From Corynebacterium parakroppenstedtii (GTDB lineage: Bacteria; Actinomycetota; Actinomycetes; Mycobacteriales; Mycobacteriaceae): a stretch of 64,000 nt of DNA. Under the pieces are notes generated by a model. That model did not search any database, was not told where the DNA came from, and saw only the letters and a list, made by a program, of their open reading frames with translations. This document shows positions 1 to 9,350 of the stretch, one piece after another. The position numbers and the translations under genes were made by a program. The stretch lies in assembly GCF_019754935.1 (NCBI RefSeq), contig NZ_JAGSOA010000001.1, positions 1,240,001 to 1,304,000 of the forward strand, read 5' to 3'. Within the stretch, counting starts at the first letter, position 1. Each line of letters starts with the position of its first letter.

Positions 1-620
1 TCTGGGACCGAAGCACCGTCGATGATATTTTGTAGCGTTTTCAGACCCTCATCCGCGGCGCTAAAGCCATCTTCTTCGTATCCAATAATCACCTGGACCG
101 TAGCTTTAGTTTTGTCCGTGAGACGATCGTAAAAATTACTATCAACAATAATTGTCGTGATCTCGTGAAACTCAAGAACTTTTTCGATTTGCTGCCCCGA
201 GCTATTCGCGTTGATCATGAAAATATGATATCCGACCATTTGCCGTGCAAATAGGGGGAGAAGGACATCCCGTCCATTTAATGCCAGTACTGCTACATTC
301 TGTCCCGCAACGACGCCATTATCCTGGAAACCATGTGCCAACCTTAGAGTTTCGTCGTAAAGCTCCTTGTACGTGAACTGACCTTTATCGTCGATGAGTG
401 CCGTTCGGTCGGGATCCTTGCGGGCGCTTATCGCAAGATTTCCTGCTTCTAGGGCACCCCAGCGCTTTAGGAACTTCGCGTTTTCGCGTATTCCTCTTAT
501 GCCACCTAATTCGAAAACGTCAGTACGCTTTACCTGTTTGAGGAAAAATAAAAACTGCTGAACTAACTGCTTTTTTGACACATGCAGATCAGTCTTCGGG
601 TGCAGGGTGTAGTCGGCCAT
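1..620 (-). CDS. Long-chain acyl-CoA synthetase, N-terminal part (runs off the window)
   Basis: The frame is open from an ATG at 620 to the left edge, giving 206 codons of the N-terminal part of an AMP-binding enzyme. The stretch TALIDDKGQFTYKEL, followed by a region with VAVLALNGRDVLL, is typical of the acyl-CoA synthetase/FadD entry domain. The P-loop and the AMP/CoA motifs lie outside the window. A strong ribosome binding site (AAGGAGAAGG) precedes the start. The gene lies 34 bp downstream of the CYP102 gene on the same strand, so the two are probably co-transcribed. The product would activate a fatty acid, possibly the hydroxylated product of the neighbour (inference). Another adenylating enzyme is possible because the diagnostic motifs are not visible. 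Confidence 0.8.
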   Translation of the reverse strand, partial: MADYTLHPKTDLHVSKKQLVQQFLFFLKQVKRTDVFELGGIRGIRENAKFLKRWGALEAGNLAISARKDPDRTALIDDKGQFTYKELYDETLRLAHGFQDNGVVAGQNVAVLALNGRDVLLPLFARQMVGYHIFMINANSSGQQIEKVLEFHEITTIIVDSNFYDRLTDKTKATVQVIIGYEEDGFSAADEGLKTLQNIIDGASVP

Positions 621-654
621 AGGACCTTCTCCTTTAATGGTGCGTGCAAATCGA

Positions 655-3600
655 CTAGCTGAAGACATCACAAACGTAAGTGAAGTCTTCACGCTCCATC
701 GATTCAACCTTTTCCTGGGCAGTGGTGATATCTGAACCGTCTTTATCAGCAATAATCTTCGTTATTGTTGCTCTTACGGCCGGGGCGAGGTGTTCGGCAT
801 CACCACACACATAAATTCGTGCCTCTTGCTCAAGTAGTTCAATCACATCAGCACGGTCTACCCACAACCTGTCCTGAACATGCTTAACCTCGACGTTCTC
901 GGCTCCCATCGTCTCCGGGTGACGCGAAAAGGCTTCGCGTACGTCGACGGCACCAGTTTCTTCCCACTTCATGAGTTCGTCTTTATACAAGTAGTCCGAG
1001 GACGCACCGTGGCAACCATAGAAAAAGAGACTCCGACCCAAGTGGTCATCACTATTCTTCGCACGGACAACATTTTCTTCGAGAAAAGCACGCATGGGAG
1101 CAATTCCGGTGCCGGCCGCAACCATTATCATTGGTCGCTCGATCGACTTTTCAGGACGGAAGTGCGCATTCCCCGGCGTTACCGATACTGAGATCCGGGA
1201 ACCTACCGGTTTATTGGCCAGCCATGTGGTAGCAACCCCTCTATACCTCCCAGAACCAGACCACGCTGGTGCATCAATTTGGGAAATAGTAAGTTCTGCC
1301 AACTGCGGATCCCTGAGGGCCGAAGACGAGATCGAATACTTCCGAGGCTTCATGGGTTGCAACATACCGAGAAATGCCTCGAATGTTGTATCGATGGATT
1401 TAAACTCGGTTAGCAAGTCTAGAACCGATCGGCGTTTGTCTTGGATTTCCCGTTGATAGTTTTTGTCGTCAGCGAGTTCCTCTAACTTGGCTTTTTCAGG
1501 AGGACATACGCATTCGCTAGCCAGTTCGCGAACTTGACGGACAGAAGCTGGCGTGTTGAGCTCCACGTAGCCTCCAATTAACTCACTCACCGTGACGGGG
1601 ACGTCGAGGGGGAGAAAGCTTGACCTGCCGTCTAAGCGGACTTGCTGGTCGGCGGACAGATCGAATTTAGATAGCACCCGCTCTACCTGTTCAGCCGGGT
1701 TCCTCGGCACAAATTCAAGATAATCGCCGGTCTTGTACTCCGTCCCCTCAGGCAGGCGAATCGCCATCTTCCGCTTGTGGTTAATCGGGCCATCAGCTTC
1801 GGTGCTCAAAACCTCGTTTTCTTCTATGACAGCGTTAACAAAACCGTTTTCAGGTTCGTCGCGAAGCACGGTATTCCTGTCGCCAGAAATCATGGAGACA
1901 GAAACCTGATCACCAATCTCGCCTGCATCCAGATCAACTCCGGTCAGGGTCGAGATCCGGTCCCATAGCTCTTGGGACCAGTCTTCGAAGGCACCAGCAT
2001 AATCCGACCGGACGTCAGCCACACCGCGGTCCAGAATTCTTTCTGCACCCAGGGCTTCTAGCTGCTCATCGATCAAGGTTGGGATCCGTTGGAACGTGTT
2101 TGCCCATTCACTGTTGCCAACGCCAAGAACAGCGTATTTGACCCCGGAAAGATCCGCATCAACGGTGGAGGTGAGCCAATTAACGAACTTGCGCGCGTTG
2201 TCGGTAGGAAGCCCCTCATATGAAGCTGTACAGATTAATACTGGCTGATCGGTAGGAAGGTTTTGCCCAACTACCTCATTTAACTCCTTAAAGACTACAT
2301 CAAAACCTTGGGCCTGGCCGAAGGTAGCTAGCTGGCGCGCAAAGTTTTTACTCGTCCCAGCATTAGAGCCATACAAAATGGTTAGACCGTAACCATTTGG
2401 CTCTTTCTGCTGAAGGCTCTGACCAAGATTTCTGTTACCCGCCTTCTCCTCTTGGTGCTTTTTCGGAGTACCCGTCATACCGAGATAGGGTCGCCCCTCC
2501 CTCGGTTTGATATGTACGAAGAAGTCTTTTGGTTTACGGGTTAGACCATCAAGGAAATGGAGCTGATAATTCGTGTCTTCAAACTCGAATTCAAAGTGCT
2601 GGAGCGCCAGGGCCAACGTCAGAGTGGCTTCCTGGAGGGCGAAGAACCGGCCGATACATGAACGTTGTCCGTTCCCAAATGGTTTCCAAGCGTTATGCGG
2701 AATTTCCGTTGCACGTTCGTTGCTAAACCGATCTGGGTCAAATTTTTCAGGTTCTGGCCAGACACTTGGGTCGCGATGCAACAGGCTGAGTTCTATGAAC
2801 AGGACATCACCGGGTTCAACTCGAACACCCTCCGGCAACACTTTTGACCCTTTCCCAACGACCGTGGGTTCAAGAGGCGTTACAGCATATCCAGGCGCCG
2901 GTGGATACTTTCGTAGCGTTTCACGCAATATTTGATCAAGGTAGCCGAGATCTTTAATGTCGTCGTACTCCGGGAACCGGCCATCGAGGACATTGTCAAC
3001 GACCTCACGAGCTCTTGCCATAACATCAGGGTTTTTCAAAAGCTCATAAAGGGTGAAACTAAGAAGTCCTGAGGTAGTTTCGTGACCAGCAATCAAGAAG
3101 GTAATTAGTTGGTAACGAAGATTTCGATCGCTAAGTCCCTTTCCGGAGGAGGGATCTTTTGCAGACAGCATAAGATCCAGAACGTCCTCTTCACCTTCGG
3201 GAGAAGGGTTTTGTTTGCGTTCAGCGATGAGGAAGTCAACGAGGTCCTCCATCACCGTAACATCGTTATGGAACCGACGGTCAGCGAGGACGTTCATCTT
3301 CTTAGCGAAATCGGGGAGGTGTGCGCGCTTCCCGGACTCATCGAGACCATCCGCCATCGCGCCAATGAACGGATGAAGTTTCTCGGAATAGAACGAATTG
3401 AAGCGGTAACTAAACGATGTCAGCGCGATAGTATCCAACGTCAGACGTGTGAAGTCACTCGGTAGATCAACCCTGGCATCACTCCGGACTCGCGACCATT
3501 TGTACATTAACTGGTCAGCTATATCCGCCATCCCCTCGTACATCCCCTTTAAAGCGACGGGTGTAAAAGCGGGCATCAATATCCTGTGAGCACGTTCCCA

Positions 3601-3888
3601 CTCCGGATCATCCTGGTCCGCTGTGAAGAGACCATTTCCGGCGAAGGCGCGAATCTCGGCTAGCGAATCATGGATATCCTTCTGAAACCTAGATTCGTCA
3701 GACAACTCGTTCGCGAGTTCGAAGGAAGTGATCACGTATAGCGGTGCCTTATTCGGCAGGTGGTGAACATAAATACCACCATATTGGTGAGCCAACTTCT
3801 GCGCGGATTCAACCACTTTGGCTGGATTAATCGCGTACAAGGTCCCAATGCCGGGTAACGGTCGCGGTCCGGGAACCTGGGTATTCAT
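655..3888 (-). CDS. Self-sufficient cytochrome P450 / CPR fusion, CYP102 (P450-BM3) family
   Basis: This 1077-residue protein fuses a P450 heme domain (about 1-465) to an FMN flavodoxin domain (from about 500, LTILYGSNAGTSKNFA) and a FAD/NADPH reductase domain (RKYSISSSAL, then AAGTGIAPMRAF). The heme domain has the I-helix AGHETT (267-272), the K-helix ExxR (323-326) and the heme-ligand loop PFGNGQRSCIG with Cys411. Phe88 in GLFT matches the BM3 substrate-channel Phe87. The BM3 residue Arg47, which contacts the fatty-acid carboxylate, is not obviously conserved. Enzymes of this family hydroxylate medium- and long-chain fatty acids near the omega end using NADPH and oxygen, in the cytosol. 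The gene is probably in an operon with the acyl-CoA synthetase. No TetR-like BM3R1 repressor is adjacent. Confidence 0.95.
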   Translation of the reverse strand: MNTQVPGPRPLPGIGTLYAINPAKVVESAQKLAHQYGGIYVHHLPNKAPLYVITSFELANELSDESRFQKDIHDSLAEIRAFAGNGLFTADQDDPEWERAHRILMPAFTPVALKGMYEGMADIADQLMYKWSRVRSDARVDLPSDFTRLTLDTIALTSFSYRFNSFYSEKLHPFIGAMADGLDESGKRAHLPDFAKKMNVLADRRFHNDVTVMEDLVDFLIAERKQNPSPEGEEDVLDLMLSAKDPSSGKGLSDRNLRYQLITFLIAGHETTSGLLSFTLYELLKNPDVMARAREVVDNVLDGRFPEYDDIKDLGYLDQILRETLRKYPPAPGYAVTPLEPTVVGKGSKVLPEGVRVEPGDVLFIELSLLHRDPSVWPEPEKFDPDRFSNERATEIPHNAWKPFGNGQRSCIGRFFALQEATLTLALALQHFEFEFEDTNYQLHFLDGLTRKPKDFFVHIKPREGRPYLGMTGTPKKHQEEKAGNRNLGQSLQQKEPNGYGLTILYGSNAGTSKNFARQLATFGQAQGFDVVFKELNEVVGQNLPTDQPVLICTASYEGLPTDNARKFVNWLTSTVDADLSGVKYAVLGVGNSEWANTFQRIPTLIDEQLEALGAERILDRGVADVRSDYAGAFEDWSQELWDRISTLTGVDLDAGEIGDQVSVSMISGDRNTVLRDEPENGFVNAVIEENEVLSTEADGPINHKRKMAIRLPEGTEYKTGDYLEFVPRNPAEQVERVLSKFDLSADQQVRLDGRSSFLPLDVPVTVSELIGGYVELNTPASVRQVRELASECVCPPEKAKLEELADDKNYQREIQDKRRSVLDLLTEFKSIDTTFEAFLGMLQPMKPRKYSISSSALRDPQLAELTISQIDAPAWSGSGRYRGVATTWLANKPVGSRISVSVTPGNAHFRPEKSIERPMIMVAAGTGIAPMRAFLEENVVRAKNSDDHLGRSLFFYGCHGASSDYLYKDELMKWEETGAVDVREAFSRHPETMGAENVEVKHVQDRLWVDRADVIELLEQEARIYVCGDAEHLAPAVRATITKIIADKDGSDITTAQEKVESMEREDFTYVCDVFS

Positions 3889-4462
3889 TGAAATCCAATC
3901 CTAATATAGAAGTTCGAGGCACCGCCTCCATTCGAAGTGTGACGATGCACAGCGGAACGGGGTTTAGAGCCGTTTGCTATCACGTTCTCCGGCGCTTAAA
4001 GACCCATAATATTCCATAGGGTAACAAAACTATATTGCCCAAAAGCGATCACAATGGCCATCAGATAATCGATCTAATAGTTTTTGAAAGCTTCTAATGC
4101 TCAACGGGAATTACAAGCCCTGTCGAGCGTGCGCGGAAAACTTAACGAGCGCCCGGACCGAAGCCAAATGCCGATTTAATGAACTGAATCAGCTTCTCAA
4201 CACCTTAACCTCAACAATTAATCGAGCCAATCCGAGCGGTCTGTCACCTAAGGCTATTTAAAGAAGTACATAATATCGGGAGCTGCGTTCATTAATCGCG
4301 TTGCCCAATCTTCAAAATTCCAGGTACCCGTGGTGAAAAATAGCGGGCCTTTGGGTGCGTATGTTTCCCAAAAACTTTGAAAATCCATTTCAACCTTTCA
4401 AATGAACAGGAAAATCCGATTTTACTATTTACGACAGCTTCAGTGTAATTACCTACACGCAG
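3889..4462. other. Intergenic region upstream of the CYP102-FadD operon
   Basis: About 570 bp of AT-rich sequence with no supportable gene. It must hold the promoter of the leftward CYP102 operon and the 3' flank of the GDSL lipase gene. No clear hairpin or repeat was recognised. Confidence 0.5.
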
Positions 4463-5335
4463 TTAAGCCATATAGCTACGGACTTTGTCCGCATAGAACT
4501 GGTTACCATCCGCCGTCAGGTGTGCCCATAGGTTGTGCTCCTGATCATCCACTAAGGAAGCCGACAAGCGATGGGGATTATCAGTGCAACCATTATTATT
4601 GTTAGCAGCGTTGATTTCGGCCATCATGTCAAGATATGGAACACCAGCTTTTTCTGCAGCTGATCGCTGCCAATCACGGACGAAGTCCTGTACAGGCGAC
4701 CAGCCTCCGCCATAGACATGGCTTGCAACCCCAAAAAGATTGGTGGGACAGATGTTATTGTTTCCGTCGGTCAGATCGGGGTATCCGCCGACTACAATTC
4801 TGGCGTTGGGAGCCGCTTCGCGAACCCGGTTAATCTGGTCTGCAATAGTGTTAACGAACAAAGCCTTGTGCTCTTCAAACGGTAGGTCGCCGTTCTGATA
4901 AACGTCATTGAACCCAAAAATCACGCTAACTAACCGCGTTTTGTTGTTCAATTTACCTTCATGAATTGCCGTATCTACCTGCGAACGGAAGTTGTGCGGA
5001 TGCTCGGCCGCGGCCGGAGAAGCGGCACATGCATAGTTGTTTGTCTCAATTCCAGTATCATGTGCAATCCGATTTGGGAAGTTATCCTTGCCCAGTGCGC
5101 AGTGCCCCGGTGCCAGCTCAGGAATATTCAGTTGGGACCTAAGCTGTTCATTGGCTTGTGCGGAAAGCTGAATCTGCGTTGGGTTTGATGGAATTGAATC
5201 ACCAAAGCTGACGTAATTTCCGTCTTCAGCTTTTGCCTCAAAGTTGCCCGAGGTCACAACGCCACCAACTGCTGCAGTGGCAGACACTATCGCAGTGGCA
5301 GCGATCATTTTAACGCGGGTTTTGAGTCTAGTCAC
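4463..5335 (-). CDS. Secreted SGNH/GDSL-family lipase or esterase
   Basis: A 290-residue exported hydrolase. Residues 1 to about 36 form a signal peptide ending near EAKA. The catalytic Ser47 lies in SFGDS (block I), an FGFND motif forms block III, and the C-terminal AHLTADGNQFYAD segment supplies the likely catalytic His272. The start is GTG at 5335, with AGAGGTA eight bases upstream. It would cleave lipid esters outside the cell, feeding the nearby fatty-acid genes (inference). Two related but broken copies lie in the same orientation at about 9.5-9.8 kb and 15.9-16.7 kb, so this is the surviving member of a former local gene family. Confidence 0.85.
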   Translation of the reverse strand: MTRLKTRVKMIAATAIVSATAAVGGVVTSGNFEAKAEDGNYVSFGDSIPSNPTQIQLSAQANEQLRSQLNIPELAPGHCALGKDNFPNRIAHDTGIETNNYACAASPAAAEHPHNFRSQVDTAIHEGKLNNKTRLVSVIFGFNDVYQNGDLPFEEHKALFVNTIADQINRVREAAPNARIVVGGYPDLTDGNNNICPTNLFGVASHVYGGGWSPVQDFVRDWQRSAAEKAGVPYLDMMAEINAANNNNGCTDNPHRLSASLVDDQEHNLWAHLTADGNQFYADKVRSYMA

Positions 5336-5720
5336 AATTTTTACCTCTTCGGAGCGGACGGTTTCGGTTAGCGCGCACTACGCCTCCTTTACGAAGTGAA
5401 TCGGCAAGCGAATCACATCTGTTACACCGCGGTAAACGTCGACATAGATAAGTTGCAGGCCCCAAGGACCTGGTTGGCTTTGACAATACGCTAGGCTTAC
5501 TACCCTTACAACACGATCAGCAGTGCGTAAGGCTTTCTGGATCGCTTGTGCAGCAGACTATGGACTTTTCCGATGGTGAGTCGCCCAGTGGGAGTCCGAT
5601 TCGTTGCGCGTTATAGCGCGTTATAGAACCTTAGACATTCATCGACTAGGACAGGGAGCTTAATCTTGCGCTCCCAACAGTCCCCTACACCAAGTTTCTT
5701 GGCCTCTGACCAGTCGGAAG
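5336..5720. other. Intergenic region between lipase and IS3 element
   Basis: No gene is visible. The sequence holds the promoter side of the GDSL lipase gene, a tandem GCGCGTTATA repeat near 5606-5627, and a small hairpin (GGGAGC 5654-5659 with GCTCCC 5670-5675). Confidence 0.4.
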
Positions 5721-5780
5721 TGAACTGCTCCCCGTTAGTTGGACTGAGAAATCAGACCCCGACTAGCAAGGAGCAGCCCT

Positions 5781-6254
5781 ATGAGACGACAAAGTTCTCT
5801 GAGCGAAGACCAACGTGAACAGCTTGTTGAACTATTTGAACACGGCCTGGGCTACACGGCCGCGGCACGACGACTGGGTGTTGGCGTGAACGCAGCAAAA
5901 ATACTTCAGCGACGGTTCATCCTTCATGGCAGACTATGCCTCATGGAGCCCACCAAGCAGCGCTATTCCTTCGAAGTAAAAAAGGAAGTCGTCAAACGCT
6001 TCAACGCAGGCCAGTCCAAGATGGAACTGGCCGAAGAATTCGGCTTGTCCTCCGACCACACCGTCAAAACCTGGGTGAGAGCATGGCGCCACGGTGGCGA
6101 TGAGGCACTGCGCCCCAAACGCAGAGGCCGACCACACGGTCCGGCGACCCCAGTAAGCCACGAAGCCCAGCTGCGCCGTAGGGTTGAACAGTTGGAAGCT
6201 GAGAACGCTTACTTAAAAAAACTGAGGGACTTGAGAAGCGGGCGGCGAGGATAA
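5781..6254 (+). CDS. IS3-family transposase OrfA (helix-turn-helix subunit)
   Basis: 157 residues with two helix-turn-helix-like stretches (YTAAARRLGVGVNAAK and SKMELAEEFGLSS) and a C-terminal leucine-zipper-like segment (LRRRVEQLEAENAYLKKL), as in IS3 OrfA proteins. The 3' end has a run of seven A at 6215-6221 that fits an A-AAA-AAA slip site for the programmed -1 frameshift that makes OrfAB. The partner OrfB is truncated, so the element is unlikely to transpose by itself. Confidence 0.8.
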   Translation: MRRQSSLSEDQREQLVELFEHGLGYTAAARRLGVGVNAAKILQRRFILHGRLCLMEPTKQRYSFEVKKEVVKRFNAGQSKMELAEEFGLSSDHTVKTWVRAWRHGGDEALRPKRRGRPHGPATPVSHEAQLRRRVEQLEAENAYLKKLRDLRSGRRG

Positions 6255-6460
6255 AAACCCAGATCATCGCCATTGGCAAGTCAAAACACCGCCTGGGCGA
6301 TCTCCTGCGGGCAGCCGGTCTTGCCCGTTCCACCTACTTCTACCACCTGCAGCGTCTGAACCGCCCCGATAAACACGCCGATCTTAAAGCGGCGATACAG
6401 GCCATATTCACGGCCAACCAGCAGTGCTACGGCTACCACCGTGTCGTAGGGGATAAATAG
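6221..6460 (+). pseudogene. IS3-family transposase OrfB, N-terminal fragment
   Basis: Read in the -1 frame after the A7 slip site, this stretch encodes an OrfB start with LRAAGLARSTYFYHL and QQCYGYHRVVG. It ends at a TAG (6458-6460) directly before the next IS3 element. The whole DDE catalytic domain is missing. Confidence 0.75.
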
Positions 6461-6492
6461 CGAAAAGGCGGTGCGGACTCTTTTTGGACAGG

Positions 6493-7390
6493 CTATGCCG
6501 TCATCATACGGCGGCGTTCTTCAATAGTCAGTCCGCCTAGCGTGTTAGTGATGCGCCCGGTGTTGTAGAACTTCAGATAGTCTTCCACCGCGGCGGCGAG
6601 CTTAATCTTGCTTTTCCAGCGGTAATCGTGGAACATCTCAACCTTCATCCAGCCAAAAAACGCCTCACATACAGCATTATTCGGACTGCACCCTCTCCTC
6701 GACATCCATTTTCTAAAACCGACTGTGGTGGCAGCATCACACCAGTTCCGACTGCGATACTGACAGCCCCGATCAGAATGAATCACCAGCTGTGATGGAT
6801 CATCAGGCGGGTCGTTGGTCAGTACATGCTGAAGGCTGGCATCCACGAGCTCCTGGTTCAGGTTGAAGCCGATAGACCATCCCACCACCGTAGAATCAAA
6901 ACAATCAATCAGCGCTGACAAATAGACTTTCCCATCGTCAGCAGCCATGTCGGCAACATCCGTTAACCACAACCGCCCCGGATAGTCCGCGTGAAAATTC
7001 GGCTTGACCAGATCAGGGGCCGCCGGTGAAACCTCTCCTTTATAACTTGAATACCGAGCCTTGGTTCGTTTGTACCGCACCACGATGCCGTCTTCTTTCA
7101 CAATGCGTCGGATAACTTCCTCACTGACAACGACACCGTCGCGGGCCAGTTAGTACTTCAGCCTGCGGTACCCGTAGGTAAACCGGGATCGACGAGCATG
7201 GTCAGCCACGGTCTGACGTAGCCCGGCATACTTATCCAGCCGGTGGGATGCCTGGAGTTGATAGTAGAAACTCGACGGCGCCAGACCCCCGGCGTCCAGC
7301 AGCATCGCCAGTGGTAACTGTGTGCGTAACGCGTCGAGTGGCCCGCGTTGTATGCCGATTACTCAGCTCGCCGCGAGTGAGACCCGCATC
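6493..7390 (-). pseudogene. IS3-family transposase OrfB (DDE integrase), broken
   Basis: The C-terminal 202 codons (7101 down to 6493) contain the rve integrase core with the three acidic residues in LTDVADMA, IHSDRGCQY and CEAFFGWMKVE. Upstream the same frame holds LDALRTQLPLAMLLDAGG and a GYRRLKY segment ending in a TAA at 7150-7152. The N-terminal part (KKDAGLTRGELSNRH) is in the -1 frame from the slip site, so an indel near 7330-7345 is also needed to join the parts. Both lesions should inactivate it. Confidence 0.75.
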
Positions 7391-7875
7391 TTTTTTACCA
7401 GTTCCAGCTCCTTGTCAACCAAAGCTTTCTCAACAGTGAGCGTGGCTAGTGTCCGTTTAAGTTCGTCGACATCAACAGGAAAGGATGCTTCCAGGCTCGC
7501 CCGGGTGGGGAAACCGGCTCGGGTCTCTCGTTCGCGTTTACACGTTGAGGCCCACTCTCCCTTATCACAATAGGTCTGGGCCCAACTATAAACACTCACC
7601 TTCGAGCGCAGGCCGAACTTCTCCGCGACACATTGCGGGCGGTAGCCTTCTTCATACATTTTTGCCGCGGCCAACTTGGTGGCAAACGGGTAGTGGGTCA
7701 ACTTCTCATGACGAAACGGTTTCGACTTTGTGGTATTCCGTTCCCGCAGCCACTTATGCAGCGTCCAACGACCCGGGTAGCCCAGGGCCCGCACCGTCTT
7801 CGTCGCCGACTGCGTCTGGTCAAACTTCTGTAAAGCAGCCTTTTTCTCTTCCGGGGTGTATCTACGGTTAGCCAC
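7363..7875 (-). CDS. IS3-family transposase OrfA
   Basis: 170 residues. The N-terminus RYTPEEKKAALQKF and a helix-turn-helix around VAEKFGLRSKVSVYSW are typical of IS3 OrfA, followed by a heptad-like segment (VDELKRTLATLTVEKALVD). Near the end, GTAAAAAAG offers a canonical A-AAA-AAG -1 slip site leading into OrfB. The OrfB partner is broken, so activity is unlikely. Confidence 0.8.
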   Translation of the reverse strand: MANRRYTPEEKKAALQKFDQTQSATKTVRALGYPGRWTLHKWLRERNTTKSKPFRHEKLTHYPFATKLAAAKMYEEGYRPQCVAEKFGLRSKVSVYSWAQTYCDKGEWASTCKRERETRAGFPTRASLEASFPVDVDELKRTLATLTVEKALVDKELELVKKMRVSLAAS

Positions 7876-8002
7876 GGGATCAAATCCTCCAGGATTCTGT
7901 CCGCGCCGCCGCCTGACGTATAACCTGAAAGCGAATTAAGTACACTCTAAATTGGACTGCCCAAGGCAAGCACGAACAAAAACCTTACACAGGTTAGGAC
8001 AC

Positions 8003-8743
8003 TTACCAACCTAAATCAGTCTTTACGCCGACGGCCGTGCGGGATGTGTTCCGTTCATTTAAGTACAGCATATTTCGGTCCAGAAGGCTAGCAGTCCCGG
8101 CAAAGATCCCTATCCTATGCTTCCTCAATATCGATCTTTCTCTAAACGGTTTATCTCTGACAATTCCCGAAATACCCAAGGACCAGAAGAAAACAAACGC
8201 AATAACAACACCGAACTTACTACCCCATCCGGATACGACAGTGCTCAATACTAATTGATACAATATTGACAAGGACCCGGCCGTGAATAAAATAAAACCG
8301 AGCATTTTATAGAAGGTAATATTCGAGCATTTATCACCGGTTGGATAATACCATCCCCTCAAACCACGAACACGAAACCGGATCACCCCCCTGTTTAACT
8401 CAATAGTAACGAGTATGCGAATAATTAGTTGCATCAGGGAGAGACCCAAAATGCTAAAAGCGCCAAACTTGACGATCGAACTGATGAAGGTTAAGGAGTT
8501 CGAAGTCAGGTAAGTGTACGTTAAGTAGAGTACGATAGCCATAGCTACACTTTTCGCACTACCCACCATCGCTAGTCGAATAATTACCGAGCTCATATTC
8601 ATCGACTTTTCTTTTTTCCGGAAAAATCTTCTATCAAGTTTGAGTAAATGTTTAATTGTAAAAACATAATTCTCATCGAGAACACCCCTGGTCACTAAAC
8701 GGTTTTCTTCGTCGGTTTTTAGATTTTCTCTTTCTTGCGCCAT
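8003..8743 (-). CDS. Multi-pass membrane protein of unknown function
   Basis: I do not recognise the family. From the ATG at 8743 (MAQERENLK) the product is about 246 residues with at least four hydrophobic segments (for example AKSVAMAIVLYLTYTYL, FGAFSILGLSLMQLIIRIL, MLGFILFTAGSLSILY and VVIAFVFFWSLGISG). The frame stays open upstream to 8839, overlapping the preceding gene, so the start is uncertain. A GAGGAGG lies 20 bp upstream of the chosen ATG. It is the second gene of a pair with the membrane protein at 8772-9350. Both are AT-rich relative to the backbone and sit between IS elements, suggesting acquisition by transfer. Confidence 0.6.
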   Translation of the reverse strand: MAQERENLKTDEENRLVTRGVLDENYVFTIKHLLKLDRRFFRKKEKSMNMSSVIIRLAMVGSAKSVAMAIVLYLTYTYLTSNSLTFISSIVKFGAFSILGLSLMQLIIRILVTIELNRGVIRFRVRGLRGWYYPTGDKCSNITFYKMLGFILFTAGSLSILYQLVLSTVVSGWGSKFGVVIAFVFFWSLGISGIVRDKPFRERSILRKHRIGIFAGTASLLDRNMLYLNERNTSRTAVGVKTDLGW

Positions 8744-8771
8744 TGCTCCCCACCCGGTACGAACCTCCTCT

Positions 8772-9350
8772 CTACCCCCGTTCTTGGATAGCTGCCAAGT
8801 TATCGGAGCGCAACCGCTCCTGCAAATCGACAGCTTCATTGACCTGCAGAAATATCCATAAAAGCAAAGAACTAGTAATTAGCCCTCTTAAGTTATTGAC
8901 ATTTATCGCACCTGGTAGATATGTGGAATAAAATCCTTCAACGCCAATTTGAATGAGATATAAAACTACGTAAAGTCCGCTCAAGAACTGTATTGTAGTA
9001 GTGAACGTCGCGAATAGACGTATCTTGTTTAACCCAATTCGCCTCGACTTCGCGTTTTCAACCGTGAATCTAGTGTGCTTGTACTTTGTTGTATTCATAT
9101 TTTCATTTACAAAGGGCAACCCGAGGGTTAGGCCAAGTGCCATACCAATTGCCCACTGGTCTACTATTTCAGGGCGGAGCGCAACCATTATCGTTTTCAG
9201 GAAATGGTTGATACTTCCCTTGGTCGTTCCACCGTCCTGCCCGCTTAAAAACCAGCCAAAACAAAACGAAAAAACGGTGAGAATAAACAAAAGAGTTGCG
9301 CCCATTAGGAGGTCGGTGAATTGTTTATTGATATATTCTTTTAACATCAT
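8772..9350 (-). CDS. Membrane protein of unknown function
   Basis: A 192-residue protein of no family I recognise. It has hydrophobic segments near 15-35 (LLMGATLLFILTVFSFCFG), near 68-78, and two towards the C-terminus (FLSGLYVVLYLIQIGV and LITSSLLLWIFLQV), separated by a basic stretch with KSRRIGLNK. A GAGGAAAAGGG lies upstream of the ATG. It is the first gene of a two-gene membrane-protein unit within the IS-rich, AT-rich island. An accessory or defence-related role is possible, but nothing in the sequence proves it. Confidence 0.6.
   Translation of the reverse strand: MMLKEYINKQFTDLLMGATLLFILTVFSFCFGWFLSGQDGGTTKGSINHFLKTIMVALRPEIVDQWAIGMALGLTLGLPFVNENMNTTKYKHTRFTVENAKSRRIGLNKIRLFATFTTTIQFLSGLYVVLYLIQIGVEGFYSTYLPGAINVNNLRGLITSSLLLWIFLQVNEAVDLQERLRSDNLAAIQERG

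Larger units (their letters stand above)
5721..6460 (+). mobile_element. Truncated IS3-family insertion sequence
   Basis: The element starts near 5721 with an IS3-type end (TGAACTGCTCCCCG). It contains an intact OrfA and only the first 80 or so codons of OrfB. It stops abruptly where the oppositely oriented IS3 element begins at about 6465. The missing part of OrfB is not found beyond that second element, so this is a deletion remnant rather than a simple nested insertion. Confidence 0.75.
6466..7914 (-). mobile_element. IS3-family insertion sequence, complete in length but with damaged orfB
   Basis: Imperfect terminal inverted repeats are visible: the left end near 6466-6490 (AGGCGGTGCGGACT) and the right end near 7890-7914 (reverse complement AGGCGGCGGCGCGGACAG). 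Inside are orfA (7363-7875) and orfB (6493 to about 7390), both leftward. The orfB reading frame is broken twice. Exact ends are approximate. Confidence 0.75.
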
